The translations under genes and the position numbers were made by a program. DNA of 44,068 bases from an uncultured Oscillospiraceae bacterium (GTDB lineage: Bacteria > Bacillota > Clostridia > Oscillospirales > Oscillospiraceae): contig CALWVS010000018.1 in NCBI GenBank assembly GCA_944385095.1, forward strand, positions 1 through 44,068, in the 5' to 3' direction. The number at the start of each line of letters is the position of its first letter. Position 1 is the first letter of the stretch. Shown here piece after piece: positions 1 to 8,243 of the stretch. The notes beneath the pieces are model-generated. The model was not told where the DNA came from. It did not search any database and saw only the letters and a list, made by a program, of their open reading frames with translations.

Positions 1-74
1 TCTAATTTCTTTATCTGATATCTTTGCATGGTTTCGTGAGACTGGATATTTGCATTCTTAATTGGAATTGCTGT

Positions 75-398
75 AAGCTGTACGAGGATTCGGTTTCCGG
101 GAAAATCAACGAGCGCAACTTTGATATGCTCTCCCAAAAGTACCAGCAGGAGCAGGACGAGCAGGAAACGAAAATTCAGACCTTGACTGCCCGACTTGAT
201 GAAAGCAGGCAGCAGACCGAGGGCGTAGAAAAATGGATTGATTTGCTCCGGCAGTTTTCCAGCCCCACCGAACTTACCGCCGAACTGCTCAACGCTTTGG
301 TTGAAAAAATCCTTGTCCACGAAGCCACAAAGGACGAGGACGGAAGCAGGGTGCAGGAAGTCGAGATTTTCTATCGCTTCGTCGGAAAGATTGATTAA
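75..398 (+). pseudogene. 3' fragment of a large serine recombinase (DUF4368-type C-terminus)
   Basis: The reading frame from about codon KLYEDSVSGKI onward matches the C-terminal coiled-coil and DUF4368-like tail of Tn4451/TndX-type large serine recombinases. The pattern is KLYED..SGKI..RNFDML, then a charged heptad region, then LNALVEKILVHEA and a final EVEIFYRFVGKID. Neither the catalytic serine resolvase domain nor the zinc-ribbon domain is present, and the residues encoded upstream of position 75 do not look like recombinase. The fragment therefore seems cut at its 5' end rather than merely running off the window. It ends 20 bp before a truncated XRE regulator, so it probably marks the edge of a decayed integrative element. 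It is not expected to be functional. Confidence 0.75.
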
Positions 399-417
399 AC
401 AGTAGTTTCTTTAACTG

Positions 418-1053
418 TGGGAAACCGGAGTTACCATACCAGATGTGGCACTGCTGATTCCTCTCTCTGAACTTTTGGGGGTGACAGTGACAGAGCTGCT
501 TACTGGGGAACGTCTCACTCCTCAGCGACCCATGATGCCTGACACGGTAGAAACTCTTGTCAAAACAGCCATTACTTATTCTGAAACCACACCTACACGG
601 GCATGGCAGGAAAAGAACAATGGGGGATTCCTCTATCTGTTTGCGTGTCTGGCAGAGGCTGTGTGTCTTATTTTACTCAGTCAGGGAGGCAGTCTCACAG
701 GAAGTATTTGGACCAATGCCATATTAACCACATTGTTTGGAGCTTATTTCTGTTTCTTTGTGCAGACAAAACTGCCCCATTATTACGATGAACATAAAAT
801 TTCCGGTATGTGTGATGGGATATTCCGTATGAATGTACCAGGGCTGTATTTTAATAACCGGAATTGGTCCCATATCATCAAAACAGGGCGTACTGCTATG
901 ATGCTCAATATGGTACTGGTGCCACTTTTGGCACTGCTATTTGGAAAACTGGTTCCACACCTGTGGCAAAGCCTCGAACTGTATGTGATGTTGTTTTGTG
1001 TGTTAGGGGGACTTTTCGTCCCTATCTATATCGTTGGAAAAAAATATGAGTAA
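418..1053 (+). pseudogene. 5'-truncated XRE-type regulator with C-terminal membrane domain
   Basis: The frame opens at a TGG codon (W-E-T-G-V-T-I-P-D-V), the classical end of an XRE/Cro helix-turn-helix. It continues with LLIPLSELLGVTVTELLTGE, the usual closing helix of that domain. After a linker it carries about four hydrophobic segments (for example LFACLAEAVCLILL and LNMVLVPLLALLFG), as in membrane-anchored XRE regulators of Clostridia. The recognition helices are missing, and a TAA lies 4 bp upstream at 412-414. A GTG at 445 could start translation but has no convincing ribosome site. The break coincides with the end of the recombinase remnant, so an insertion or deletion at the mobile-element edge probably removed the 5' part. 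A terminator-like hairpin follows. Confidence 0.7.
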
Positions 1054-1058
1054 ATTCC

Positions 1059-1099
1059 AAAGCCGTTCCTCCATGTTCTGTTTGGATGGACGGCTTTTG
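1059..1099 (+). terminator. Rho-independent terminator after the XRE fragment
   Basis: An AAAGCCGT/ACGGCTTT stem with an inner CTCCA/TGGA pairing is followed by TTGTT. It lies 6 bp after the XRE stop codon. Confidence 0.6.
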
Positions 1100-1115
1100 T
1101 TCTATCAAAGTCAAA

Positions 1116-1144
1116 TTGACGGGTGGTGCAAATCGTTGTAAAAT
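1116..1144 (+). promoter_or_regulatory. Sigma-A promoter for the 1181 gene
   Basis: TTGACG, a 17-bp spacer and TAAAAT lie 37 bp upstream of the start codon. This gives the immunity-like genes their own promoter, independent of the truncated regulator. Confidence 0.65.
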
Positions 1145-1180
1145 ATTGAAAATGGAGAAAACGAAGGGGGAGAAAGGAAG

Positions 1181-1606
1181 ATGGATGAAGGCTTACTGGT
1201 CTATGGAATTTTGTCCTATGTAGGGTTGGGCAGTGAGGAAGATTATCTGAATTATCTCCATACCTTATTTCTCAAACACCCGGAAGATGGGGATTTACTA
1301 CATTTAGAGTGGGAGACAGACATGGGAAAAGCAGTTGATTATATGAGAACAAACAGACTGGAAAAAGAGGTAAACTGGGAACAGTTTGGCAGAATGCTGG
1401 TGGAGGAACTGGAGAAGATTTATGAAAATTCTGATCTTGAATGGTTTGCAGACCGGACCTATCGCCTATGGAAAAACCTGCCAGAACAGATACAGGACAT
1501 AGAACCATTTTGGACCCTGAACGGTGCAGATGAACCGCTGTCCTGGGGGGATGCAGCACAGACCAGGGCACTATATGAGACAATATTCCACTACTATGAG
1601 ACTTAG
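1181..1606 (+). CDS. Small acidic protein of unknown function
   Basis: A 141-residue soluble acidic protein with no signal peptide or membrane segment. I do not recognise a family. Trp and Tyr are frequent (WETDMGKAVDYM, ELEKIYENSDLEWF, YRLWKNLPEQIQD) and it appears mostly helical. The start is supported by a GGGGGAGAAAGGAAG ribosome site directly before ATG and by a consensus promoter upstream. It sits before SUKH-domain and LRR genes, company typical of immunity proteins from polymorphic toxin arrays, so an immunity role is a guess from context only. No toxin gene is in the window. Confidence 0.7.
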   Translation: MDEGLLVYGILSYVGLGSEEDYLNYLHTLFLKHPEDGDLLHLEWETDMGKAVDYMRTNRLEKEVNWEQFGRMLVEELEKIYENSDLEWFADRTYRLWKNLPEQIQDIEPFWTLNGADEPLSWGDAAQTRALYETIFHYYET

Positions 1607-1718
1607 ATATGCAAAATATTTTGTTGATCTTGCGAGATGCTTTTTCTCTAAACCTCTGGTGGAAACAAAAACCCCCAGAGTGTATGCAGCAAATGCAAAA
1701 TAGAATGGAGGAAATGAC

Positions 1719-2249
1719 ATGGATCTTATCCAACAAATCTACCATCTATTTGATGGTTTTCAGAACGAGGAGTGTTATGTATGGAAGGGTTCCGATTCAG
1801 ATGGGAGACCCTATTCGGAAAACGAAATAGAAAATGAGTTGAATCAAATCAAAGCGAATAGCCCCATCCCTCTGCCGGAAGATTACTGCCAAGTATTCCG
1901 AGTGTTTGGTGGTGGATTTGAGGATCGAAGGAAACATCAAGTGATGCCGGATATGGCATTTTGGACATGGGATGAAATACAAGATTTTTATGATACAATG
2001 TGCTTTTTTGACGATTGCCCCAATGGGCTGCCGTTTGCGGATGATAGTGGAGATATGGTGTATTTCATGCTCTATGAGAATGGAAGTTGTAGGCTTTATA
2101 TGACAGAAAAATCTACGTTTTGGGATGAGGAGTGCAGAATAAAAATTGCAGATTCCTTTACACAACTGTTTACAGATGAGGAAGTGCAAAGACTGTTTCG
2201 CAATTATTTCAGTTATGGCTATGATCGGGGAGATGATGGACGGTCATAG
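1719..2249 (+). CDS. SMI1/KNR4 (SUKH) family protein
   Basis: A 176-residue cytoplasmic protein with the SUKH fold signature: an N-terminal helix, then LPEDYCQVFRVFGGGF (the usual LP..Y..F....G), then a strand region PF.ADDSGDMVYFMLYENG. SUKH proteins are commonly immunity proteins that bind nuclease or other toxins of contact-dependent and polymorphic toxin systems. Some have general regulatory roles. The start is set by GGAGG six bases before ATG (AATGGAGGAAATGAC). About 110 bp separate it from the preceding gene, and another SUKH gene follows. The toxin partner, if any, is not visible here. Confidence 0.75.
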   Translation: MDLIQQIYHLFDGFQNEECYVWKGSDSDGRPYSENEIENELNQIKANSPIPLPEDYCQVFRVFGGGFEDRRKHQVMPDMAFWTWDEIQDFYDTMCFFDDCPNGLPFADDSGDMVYFMLYENGSCRLYMTEKSTFWDEECRIKIADSFTQLFTDEEVQRLFRNYFSYGYDRGDDGRS

Positions 2250-2371
2250 ACATTTTTTTCTAAAAAAGAAACGCTGGATTACGAAAAAGCAATCCAACGT
2301 CATAGAAAATCGGTTCTGTTCAGAAATTTAGAAAAAAAGAGAATGTTACAGTGAGGAAAGAAGGGGTTCTT

Positions 2372-3697
2372 GTGGACTATGAATTTCCCATTCAGGAATT
2401 GCGGGCACAACTGGCACAGGCGAGACTGGCAGACTGGGAGCAAAAACGGTTTGGTGCAGCGTCCCATCAATATCGGTGGAATCCCCCTGCATCTCTGGAA
2501 GAAGTAGAGGAGTTGGAACAGAAGATAGGGGTGACACTGCCAAAAGAATACTGTGAGTTTTTGCTTCAGGCTGGAAATGGTGGAGCAGGTCCTTTTTATG
2601 GGCTTTATTCCTTGAAACAGGGAGAGAACGAGTTGACATGGGAGGTGGTACCGGACAAATTGCCGATTTTAAGCCTCGAACAGGGGCTTCCCCCTCTCGA
2701 TATGGAGCAGGAAGAAAACTGGATGCGGGGGTGTATTCCCATTGAGTCACAGGGGTGCACCTATTTGACCTGTCTGATGGTAACTGGACCAAATCGTGGG
2801 CGAATTGTTTATGTTGAGAGTGAGGGGGAGTGGGTTTTCTTCCCCAAAGAGGAAACTTTTTTGTGCTGGTATCAACGCTGGCTATGGGAAGTTTGCAATG
2901 GTTATCGTTCTGACTGGTTCGCAACCAATCTGGATGGAGACGAACAGGAACTGCAAGCCGGTTATTGGAAGGCAGAGACAGAGGCAGAAAAACGGGAGAT
3001 TTTGCGCAACATGGAAAAATTTCCTGAACTGTCCCAAGATACCGTCCAGTTTCTCAAAACAGCATTTCTGGAGCGGATTGAAATGGAAGATGCCACCAGG
3101 TTTCTGATGCAGATGTATCATATAGGACCGGAATTTCTTGACGAATTTTTGCAAAAACGATGGCAGGCACAGCGATACAATGCAGTGGTACAGGAAGTGT
3201 GGTATCTATACGGGCGTGTGGAGCAGGAAAGAGAGCACATCTTAGCGCGGTGGTGCCCCATGATTTTAGAAAAGCTTCCACAGCTTTCGGAAACAGAACA
3301 GGTTCACATCATTTCCATTTTGCAGCAGAGCGAAGGGGTGAAACTCAAACAGGTTCGGTGGGTGTTTGAGCAGATGCAGGACCCAGGGCAGAAAGAGGAA
3401 TTGCTGGGCTGGTTGGCAAAATTTCCAGATGCAGTGGAGAATCTGGATTTGTGGCTGTCTCTTTTAGAGGAACGGGATGATTTGGAATTGCTGAATCGTG
3501 CGATTATTACTGCTCCCATTGTCAATAACCCAAAATTGAAAGAATGCCTGCTCCAAATACAAAAAGAATTTTCTTCTGTGACCCAGTATGAGGTCAGGAT
3601 AATCAAACCATTTTCCAGATGTGAACAGGAATACCGTGTCTATGGTAGTGCCTGTTCCAAAGAGAAAGCCATATGGTATGAGGAAATCAACCCATAG
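2372..3697 (+). CDS. SUKH (SMI1/KNR4) protein with long helical C-terminus, ended by in-frame TAG
   Basis: The N-terminal 130 or so residues form a SUKH domain (PASLEEVEELEQKIGVTLPKEYCEFLLQAGNGG, split here as helix, then LPKEYCEFLL and GNGG). The rest is a helical, Glu/Leu-rich extension resembling HEAT-like repeats. An upstream in-frame GTG exists at 2351, but the GTG at 2372 follows AGGAAAGAAGGGG at good spacing, so I prefer it (441 residues). The TAG at 3695-3697 is immediately followed, in the same frame, by 183 more open codons with leucine-rich repeats. The product may therefore be a truncated form of a SUKH-LRR protein of about 625 residues. The likely role is immunity or protein binding. 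Confidence 0.7.
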   Translation: MDYEFPIQELRAQLAQARLADWEQKRFGAASHQYRWNPPASLEEVEELEQKIGVTLPKEYCEFLLQAGNGGAGPFYGLYSLKQGENELTWEVVPDKLPILSLEQGLPPLDMEQEENWMRGCIPIESQGCTYLTCLMVTGPNRGRIVYVESEGEWVFFPKEETFLCWYQRWLWEVCNGYRSDWFATNLDGDEQELQAGYWKAETEAEKREILRNMEKFPELSQDTVQFLKTAFLERIEMEDATRFLMQMYHIGPEFLDEFLQKRWQAQRYNAVVQEVWYLYGRVEQEREHILARWCPMILEKLPQLSETEQVHIISILQQSEGVKLKQVRWVFEQMQDPGQKEELLGWLAKFPDAVENLDLWLSLLEERDDLELLNRAIITAPIVNNPKLKECLLQIQKEFSSVTQYEVRIIKPFSRCEQEYRVYGSACSKEKAIWYEEINP

Positions 3698-4249
3698 GTG
3701 GCAGGCATCCCACGCCCCTATTTTCTTCGTTTACAGTATTTTGATATGGTCAATCTGCATCTGGAACAAACACCACCGGAACATGGAATTCCCATTCACC
3801 CACTCATTGCTCTTGCAATCCGCAATCAATTTCAACGGCTTCCCTCCACTGCTTATGACTGGAACCATGTCTTTTCTAAAATAAAAAACTTATCATTGGA
3901 GTTAGACAGAAAAACCGTATGCAGATGGGAGGACGGAACCAATACAGCCTACCTGATTGCACCAGATGAATATCCGCCTGCGGAACCGTTCTATTATTGT
4001 ATGGGGGACTGGTCTGTCATTGGTCGGATGAAACAGCTCAAGGCATTGAGCATATCCAGAATTTGTGTGGAGGATTTCTCTTTTTTGACCCAATGTACCG
4101 CATTGGAGCGGCTTTCCCTATGTAATACCAACTTTTCAGACTGCCGACTGCTCCTGCAACTGCCAAAGTTAAAAAGTGTAGATTTGCGCTGGTGCAGACT
4201 GGAATATACAGAGGTATTGGAGTCTGTTTCCTTTTCCTGCCGTTTATAG
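3698..4249 (+). CDS. Leucine-rich-repeat continuation downstream of the in-frame TAG
   Basis: This 183-codon frame begins at the GTG right after the TAG of the preceding gene and is in register with it. No ribosome site is well placed: the nearest GAGG is about 14 bases away. It reads on smoothly into a bacterial LRR segment (LKALSISRICVEDFSFL, then ALERLSLCNTNFSD, then LPKLKSVDLRWCRL), a standard L..L.L...N repeat. I interpret it as the C-terminal part of one ancestral SUKH-LRR gene split by a nonsense mutation. A separately translated LRR protein is possible but less supported. LRR modules of this kind mediate protein-protein contacts. Confidence 0.5.
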   Translation: MAGIPRPYFLRLQYFDMVNLHLEQTPPEHGIPIHPLIALAIRNQFQRLPSTAYDWNHVFSKIKNLSLELDRKTVCRWEDGTNTAYLIAPDEYPPAEPFYYCMGDWSVIGRMKQLKALSISRICVEDFSFLTQCTALERLSLCNTNFSDCRLLLQLPKLKSVDLRWCRLEYTEVLESVSFSCRL

Positions 4250-4274
4250 AGGAATCACACAGGGAAAAACCTGT

Positions 4275-4838
4275 TTAGTCACAGGGGGAACCCTTTTTCA
4301 ACACACGCAGCGCCCCAGTATCTGTATCAATAATGAGACCATGAATGATGACATCCCGTGGCATCAGAGGATGGCAGCGCAAAAGGGATACCGTATCCAG
4401 CACGGCTTGTTCTTCATCACAAAAGCCGGTGAACCAGGCATCCAAGTCAATGCCCGCTTCCCGGTCAATGCTTTCCAATGTTTCAGGGGCAATGCCGCGG
4501 GCAATCAGGTGAGCACGAATCTGGTCGGGGTGCATACCACATACACCGCAGTCTGTATGCCCAATGACCATAATTTCTTCCACACCCAGTTCCAGCATGG
4601 CAATCAGCAGACTACGAACCGTGGTATCATAGGGAGAAAATACAATCCCACCGGCATTTTTAATCATTTTCACCTCACCATTTTTTAATCCCAGTGCCTC
4701 TGGCAGCATCAAAGTCAATCGAGTATCCATACAGGTGAGAATGGCAATTTTTCGGTCGGGGTACTTACTGGTTTCAAATAGTTTATATCGGTGCTCAGCT
4801 ACAAATCTTTGGTTATGTTCTAAAATTTCATCTAACAT
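4275..4838 (-). CDS. can: Beta-class carbonic anhydrase
   Basis: Catalyses reversible hydration of CO2 to bicarbonate in the cytoplasm. The zinc site of the beta class is complete: Cys36-x-Asp38-x-Arg40 (TCMDTR) and His94-x-x-Cys97 (GHTDCG). The remaining fold is typical, with MIKNAGG near residue 60 and a length of 187 residues. The ATG at 4838 is chosen because GGAAGGAG lies eight bases upstream; a TTG six codons earlier overlaps that ribosome site. It lies downstream of the citrate transporter on the same strand, separated by a hairpin, so it may be read through from citM or have a promoter of its own. It could handle CO2 from oxaloacetate decarboxylation during citrate fermentation (inference). 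Confidence 0.9.
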   Translation of the reverse strand: MLDEILEHNQRFVAEHRYKLFETSKYPDRKIAILTCMDTRLTLMLPEALGLKNGEVKMIKNAGGIVFSPYDTTVRSLLIAMLELGVEEIMVIGHTDCGVCGMHPDQIRAHLIARGIAPETLESIDREAGIDLDAWFTGFCDEEQAVLDTVSLLRCHPLMPRDVIIHGLIIDTDTGALRVLKKGSPCD

Positions 4839-4867
4839 GGGAAACACTCCTTCCAAATGATTGCACC

Positions 4868-4897
4868 AAAGCCGCCTTTCTAAAAAAGGCGGCTTTG
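4868..4897 (-). terminator. Hairpin between citM and the carbonic anhydrase gene
   Basis: A near-perfect stem (AAAGCCGCCTTT paired with AAAGGCGGCTTT, short loop) lies just past the transporter stop. The U-tract is short, so termination may be partial and allow readthrough into the carbonic anhydrase gene. Confidence 0.6.
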
Positions 4898-4904
4898 AAA
4901 TGGA

Positions 4905-6242
4905 TTATAGTACAATGACACCCAGCACCAGACCGGAAAGGAGACAGACCAAACTGACACCCCAAATCCAGAAGAAGCTGTTTTTGATGTGGTCCTTGAT
5001 TTCCACACCAGCCAGACCCACGCCAAGGAAGGTGGCAGGCACCACAGGGCTGATGAAGGTGGCACAGTTGCGGCAGACTACCATGGCAATGGCAGTGTGG
5101 GAGGGGTCCACACCAAAGGCATCGCCCACACCAATCAACACAGGCAGCAGACCATAGAAATAGGAGTCTGTGCAGAACAGCAGGGTCAAAGGCACAGAAA
5201 GTACACCAATGATAATGGGCAGGAAACGACCCATAGAAGTTGGGATGAAGCTGGCCAGCACATTTGCCATGTGGTTCATAATCTGGCTGTCCTCCAGCAC
5301 ACCCAAAAAGACACCAGCAGCCAGAATGGTGGAAGCCATCATCAAACCAGCAGCAGAGTGGGACTTGATGATTTTGTTTTGCAGCTTTGCCCCAGGATAG
5401 TTGACAAACAGTGCAATCACACAGCCAATCATAAAGGTGCAGTAGGAGGGAATTTTCAGGAAAATGAGAGCCACAATCACAACCAAGGTGAGAGTCAGGT
5501 TAAACCAGAACAGATGAGGACGGGCAAGGTCGCTATTCTGGTTGGAAGCGTCAGACTGTTCTTCCAGGTCTCCATAATCCACCACCAAGGTGCTGTTGAT
5601 ACCAGCACCACGACGCTTTTCCACATTGCCCCAGAAAAATGCAGTGGCAAATGCAATCAAAATTCCAACACCCTGCATGGGCATGAGCTGCATCCACAGC
5701 ACATTGGCATCCACATTCAATACAGAGGCAGAACGCATGGTGGGACCGCCCCAGGGCAGCAGATTCATCACACCCATAGCGGTGACACAAATCAGCAGCA
5801 GGGTAGTGGGACGCATTTTCAGACGCTTGTACACAGGCAGCATGGCAGGAATGGTAATCAGGAAGGTGGAGGCACCGCCACCATCCAAGTGACCAATCAT
5901 GGCGATAACACAGGTCATCACAGCCACGCCCACCACATTGGTACCCACTTTTTTCATCAGTGCGTTGATAATCCGGTCAAACATACCTACATCTGACATG
6001 ATACCAAAAAACAGCACAGAGAAAATAAACAGTGCAGCGGTAGAGTGCACACCGGATACGCCAGAGGCAATGAAGTCTCCCATTTCCTCAACGGTGTAGG
6101 TCCCTGTCAGTACCAGAATGGCAGTGGTGATGGTAGATACCCCCACAAAGGCCAGAGCAGGGACGGTGACGTTGCGCAAAAGCAGGACAATGATTGCAAT
6201 GATGGTTGCAAAGCCCAACAACGCCAACATAGTTTCGTTCAT
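4905..6242 (-). CDS. citM: CitMHS-family citrate transporter
   Basis: A 445-residue inner-membrane protein with about 11-12 hydrophobic segments, matching the CitMHS family (metal-citrate/H+ symporters such as B. subtilis CitM/CitN) in length and motifs. These include the HLDGGGASTFLITIPAMLP stretch near residue 120, the LLPWGGPTMRSASVL stretch near residue 165 and VPATFLGVGLAGVEI near the C-terminus. It imports citrate complexed with a divalent cation, feeding the citrate lyase encoded at 9.0-14.3 kb. The ribosome site GAGGAGG lies nine bases before ATG. A consensus-like promoter and TGTAAGG motifs lie upstream. The neighbouring sensor kinase on the same strand, 113 bp upstream, supports citrate-responsive control. 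Confidence 0.88.
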   Translation of the reverse strand: MNETMLALLGFATIIAIIVLLLRNVTVPALAFVGVSTITTAILVLTGTYTVEEMGDFIASGVSGVHSTAALFIFSVLFFGIMSDVGMFDRIINALMKKVGTNVVGVAVMTCVIAMIGHLDGGGASTFLITIPAMLPVYKRLKMRPTTLLLICVTAMGVMNLLPWGGPTMRSASVLNVDANVLWMQLMPMQGVGILIAFATAFFWGNVEKRRGAGINSTLVVDYGDLEEQSDASNQNSDLARPHLFWFNLTLTLVVIVALIFLKIPSYCTFMIGCVIALFVNYPGAKLQNKIIKSHSAAGLMMASTILAAGVFLGVLEDSQIMNHMANVLASFIPTSMGRFLPIIIGVLSVPLTLLFCTDSYFYGLLPVLIGVGDAFGVDPSHTAIAMVVCRNCATFISPVVPATFLGVGLAGVEIKDHIKNSFFWIWGVSLVCLLSGLVLGVIVL

Positions 6243-6283
6243 ATTGGTTCCTCCTCATTCTCTTTCAGAGATTTGATACTGTT

Positions 6284-6312
6284 AGTATAGGGAAGGAACC
6301 TTACACCACCAA
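6284..6312 (-). promoter_or_regulatory. Promoter of citM
   Basis: Read on the minus strand, TTGGTG (6307-6312), a 17-bp spacer and TATACT (6284-6289) lie about 40 bp upstream of citM. A TGTAAGG heptamer (6299-6305) ends exactly nine bases before the -10 box, the distance at which OmpR/PhoB-type activators usually sit. Confidence 0.55.
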
Positions 6313-6331
6313 TAGAATGGGCTTAATTTTC

Positions 6332-6349
6332 TGTAAGGAAATCCTTACA
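6332..6349. promoter_or_regulatory. TGTAAGGA-AA-TCCTTACA inverted repeat upstream of citM
   Basis: A perfect 8-bp inverted repeat with a 2-bp centre, 44 bp (four helical turns) upstream of a second TGTAAGG copy in the citM promoter. It is a candidate operator, plausibly for the response regulator at 8322, though this is inference. Confidence 0.5.
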
Positions 6350-6354
6350 ATTTG

Positions 6355-8145
6355 TTAAGAAATATCTGATGGAAAGACAGGCAGTAAAATGGTAAAGGTA
6401 CTGCCAATGCCAGGCTGGCTGTGTGCAGTGAGACTGCCCCTGTGTGCCCGCACCAACTGATCTGCCAGTGGCAGCCCCAAGCCAGTGCCTTGACCTGGCT
6501 TTTTGGTGGTGAAAAATGGGTCAAAAATCTGAGACAGAGTATCCTGGTCCATACCACACCCAGTATCAGACACTTTGAGGCACACCCACTGTTCCCATAT
6601 TGTAGATGGGGGTGTCATGCCCTGTTGTAAAAGCTGTTCCCGTGAGAAGGTCTGACCCGTGATAGACAGGGTGCCCCCCTGCGGCTCCATGGCGTGAACT
6701 GCGTTGACACACAGATTCAAAACCACCTGACTGAGCTGAGTCCGGTTTCCCTCTATCACAGCCTCTCCAAACTTCACATTGGACGATAATTCCACAGGAT
6801 CGGGGCACAGAGAGGGAACCATTTTCAAAATGGAGGAAAATACATCCTGTGCCAGAAGGGGTTCCAATTTTGCTTCCACCTTTTTGCGACCCAAAAGGGA
6901 GAGTTGGGAAATGAGCTGCTTACAGTGGAGGGCAGCAGAGGAAATTTCCTGTGCACTGTCATAGAGTTCGCTGTCCTCTGGTAAATCCAATAACATCATT
7001 TCAGCGTGACCCAGAATAGGGGTAAGCAGATTGTTGAACTCATGGGCAATACCCCCAGTCATAGTGCCTAAAATTTGCAGCCGCTGTTTGTGTGCCAATG
7101 CCTGTTCCTGTTGTCGAAGCTGTTCTAATGTCCGGTTGACCTGTTCCAATCTGGTAATCTCTGCCCGATTACGGCGGTGTTCCAAAATAAGCCGCCCCAA
7201 TATGATGATTCCCCCCATACTGCACAGGGTCAACGCCAGAAACACAAAGCCCAACCGTACCACACCCTGTTCCAAGGGACGGTATACTTCATCATAGTCA
7301 ATCACTGCACTGATGACCAGAAAATCATCCCCTATGGGGACAGGGGACCAGGCAGCAATTTTCCGTACCAGAGGCAGTTCTGGGTCCATCCACCAGTAGG
7401 AACTGTATTCCATGACCCCACTGCCGCCTTTATTTTGCTGTTCCACAAGTTCTTTCAGGCTGTCCAGTTCCACATCAGGGTAGAGAGTTTCCCGTCCCCC
7501 TATTACATCAATACCCAACTGGTGGGGTTCAGGGTGCATCAAAATAATGCCATCGGAATTTTTGACCAAAACATAGCCATTTTGCCCCACATGGAGGGCA
7601 GACATTTGATGTTCATAGTAGTATTGTAAATCGGCAAGTAACCAGAGTATATGCTCCTCGTCCAGATGCCGTCCCATCATCAGGCAAATGCGCCCATCGT
7701 TTAACTGAACCTGTGAAAGTTGATAGCCATCAGATACTGTGGTCTGAAAGGTGGTTTCAATGGTGGTGTCAGCCAGATGAAAAAGGACTTGCTGTTGGGA
7801 ATCGGTGATCATCACATCCCAGATTTTCCCTGTATGTATCTCCTGAAATGCTTGGATGAAGGCGGTGCTGTCCTCTGGCTGTTGGAGGGTTCCTGTTTTT
7901 TGAATCGTCAGACACAGAGTTTCTAAATTGGTCTGTGTATCTTCCATAAAATCCTGCATGTTCAGGCTCAATGCCTGAGTGGTCAGGAGCATCTGTTCTT
8001 TTTGATTGTCAATGACACTGGTGCGATATTGTTTCCAAATACTCAACCCCAGAAAAACCAGACTGACAATGGACACAATCAACATGACTGCCATCACCAG
8101 CCAGAGGGGATGGAGGGGCAAGGAAAATTTTTTATGTTTTTTCAT
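6355..8145 (-). CDS. Cache-domain sensor histidine kinase (NtrB-like H-box)
   Basis: A 596-residue membrane sensor kinase. Membrane segments at about residues 13-36 and 296-319 flank a 260-residue extracellular region. That region looks like a double Cache ligand-binding domain (QNGYVLVKNSDGIILMHP is a typical strand pattern). No HAMP or PAS domain is evident. A coiled coil leads to the H-box AHEFNNLLTPILGH with His368, then N-box LNLCVNAVHAM, G1 DTGCGMD and G2 GTGLGL. The ribosome site ACAGGAG precedes the ATG. It lies just upstream of citM, and an OmpR-type regulator is divergent to it. It may sense external citrate or another carboxylate (inference). This HEFNN-type H-box more usually partners with NtrC-type regulators. 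Confidence 0.88.
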   Translation of the reverse strand: MKKHKKFSLPLHPLWLVMAVMLIVSIVSLVFLGLSIWKQYRTSVIDNQKEQMLLTTQALSLNMQDFMEDTQTNLETLCLTIQKTGTLQQPEDSTAFIQAFQEIHTGKIWDVMITDSQQQVLFHLADTTIETTFQTTVSDGYQLSQVQLNDGRICLMMGRHLDEEHILWLLADLQYYYEHQMSALHVGQNGYVLVKNSDGIILMHPEPHQLGIDVIGGRETLYPDVELDSLKELVEQQNKGGSGVMEYSSYWWMDPELPLVRKIAAWSPVPIGDDFLVISAVIDYDEVYRPLEQGVVRLGFVFLALTLCSMGGIIILGRLILEHRRNRAEITRLEQVNRTLEQLRQQEQALAHKQRLQILGTMTGGIAHEFNNLLTPILGHAEMMLLDLPEDSELYDSAQEISSAALHCKQLISQLSLLGRKKVEAKLEPLLAQDVFSSILKMVPSLCPDPVELSSNVKFGEAVIEGNRTQLSQVVLNLCVNAVHAMEPQGGTLSITGQTFSREQLLQQGMTPPSTIWEQWVCLKVSDTGCGMDQDTLSQIFDPFFTTKKPGQGTGLGLPLADQLVRAHRGSLTAHSQPGIGSTFTILLPVFPSDIS

Positions 8146-8243
8146 GAAAAACTCCTGTCTCAGATAGATGCAGTTTATTCTGTTACATTAAATTCTTATA
8201 AAATGACAGTGTTTTTGGATTCTCTTACAAAAAACCCCTGTTC

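Noticed and set aside
1609-1830. 73-codon frame between the 1181 and SUKH genes
   Set aside because: It overlaps the SUKH gene in another frame, lacks a ribosome site and has no recognisable content.
3695-3697. TAG read as pyrrolysine or as a sense codon
   Set aside because: All other genes in the window end normally, some at TAG, and no pyrrolysine genes or structured element are seen. A nonsense mutation is simpler.
4989-5996. 335-codon plus-strand reading frame
   Set aside because: It is antisense to the citrate transporter, His/Gln-rich, and has no family resemblance.
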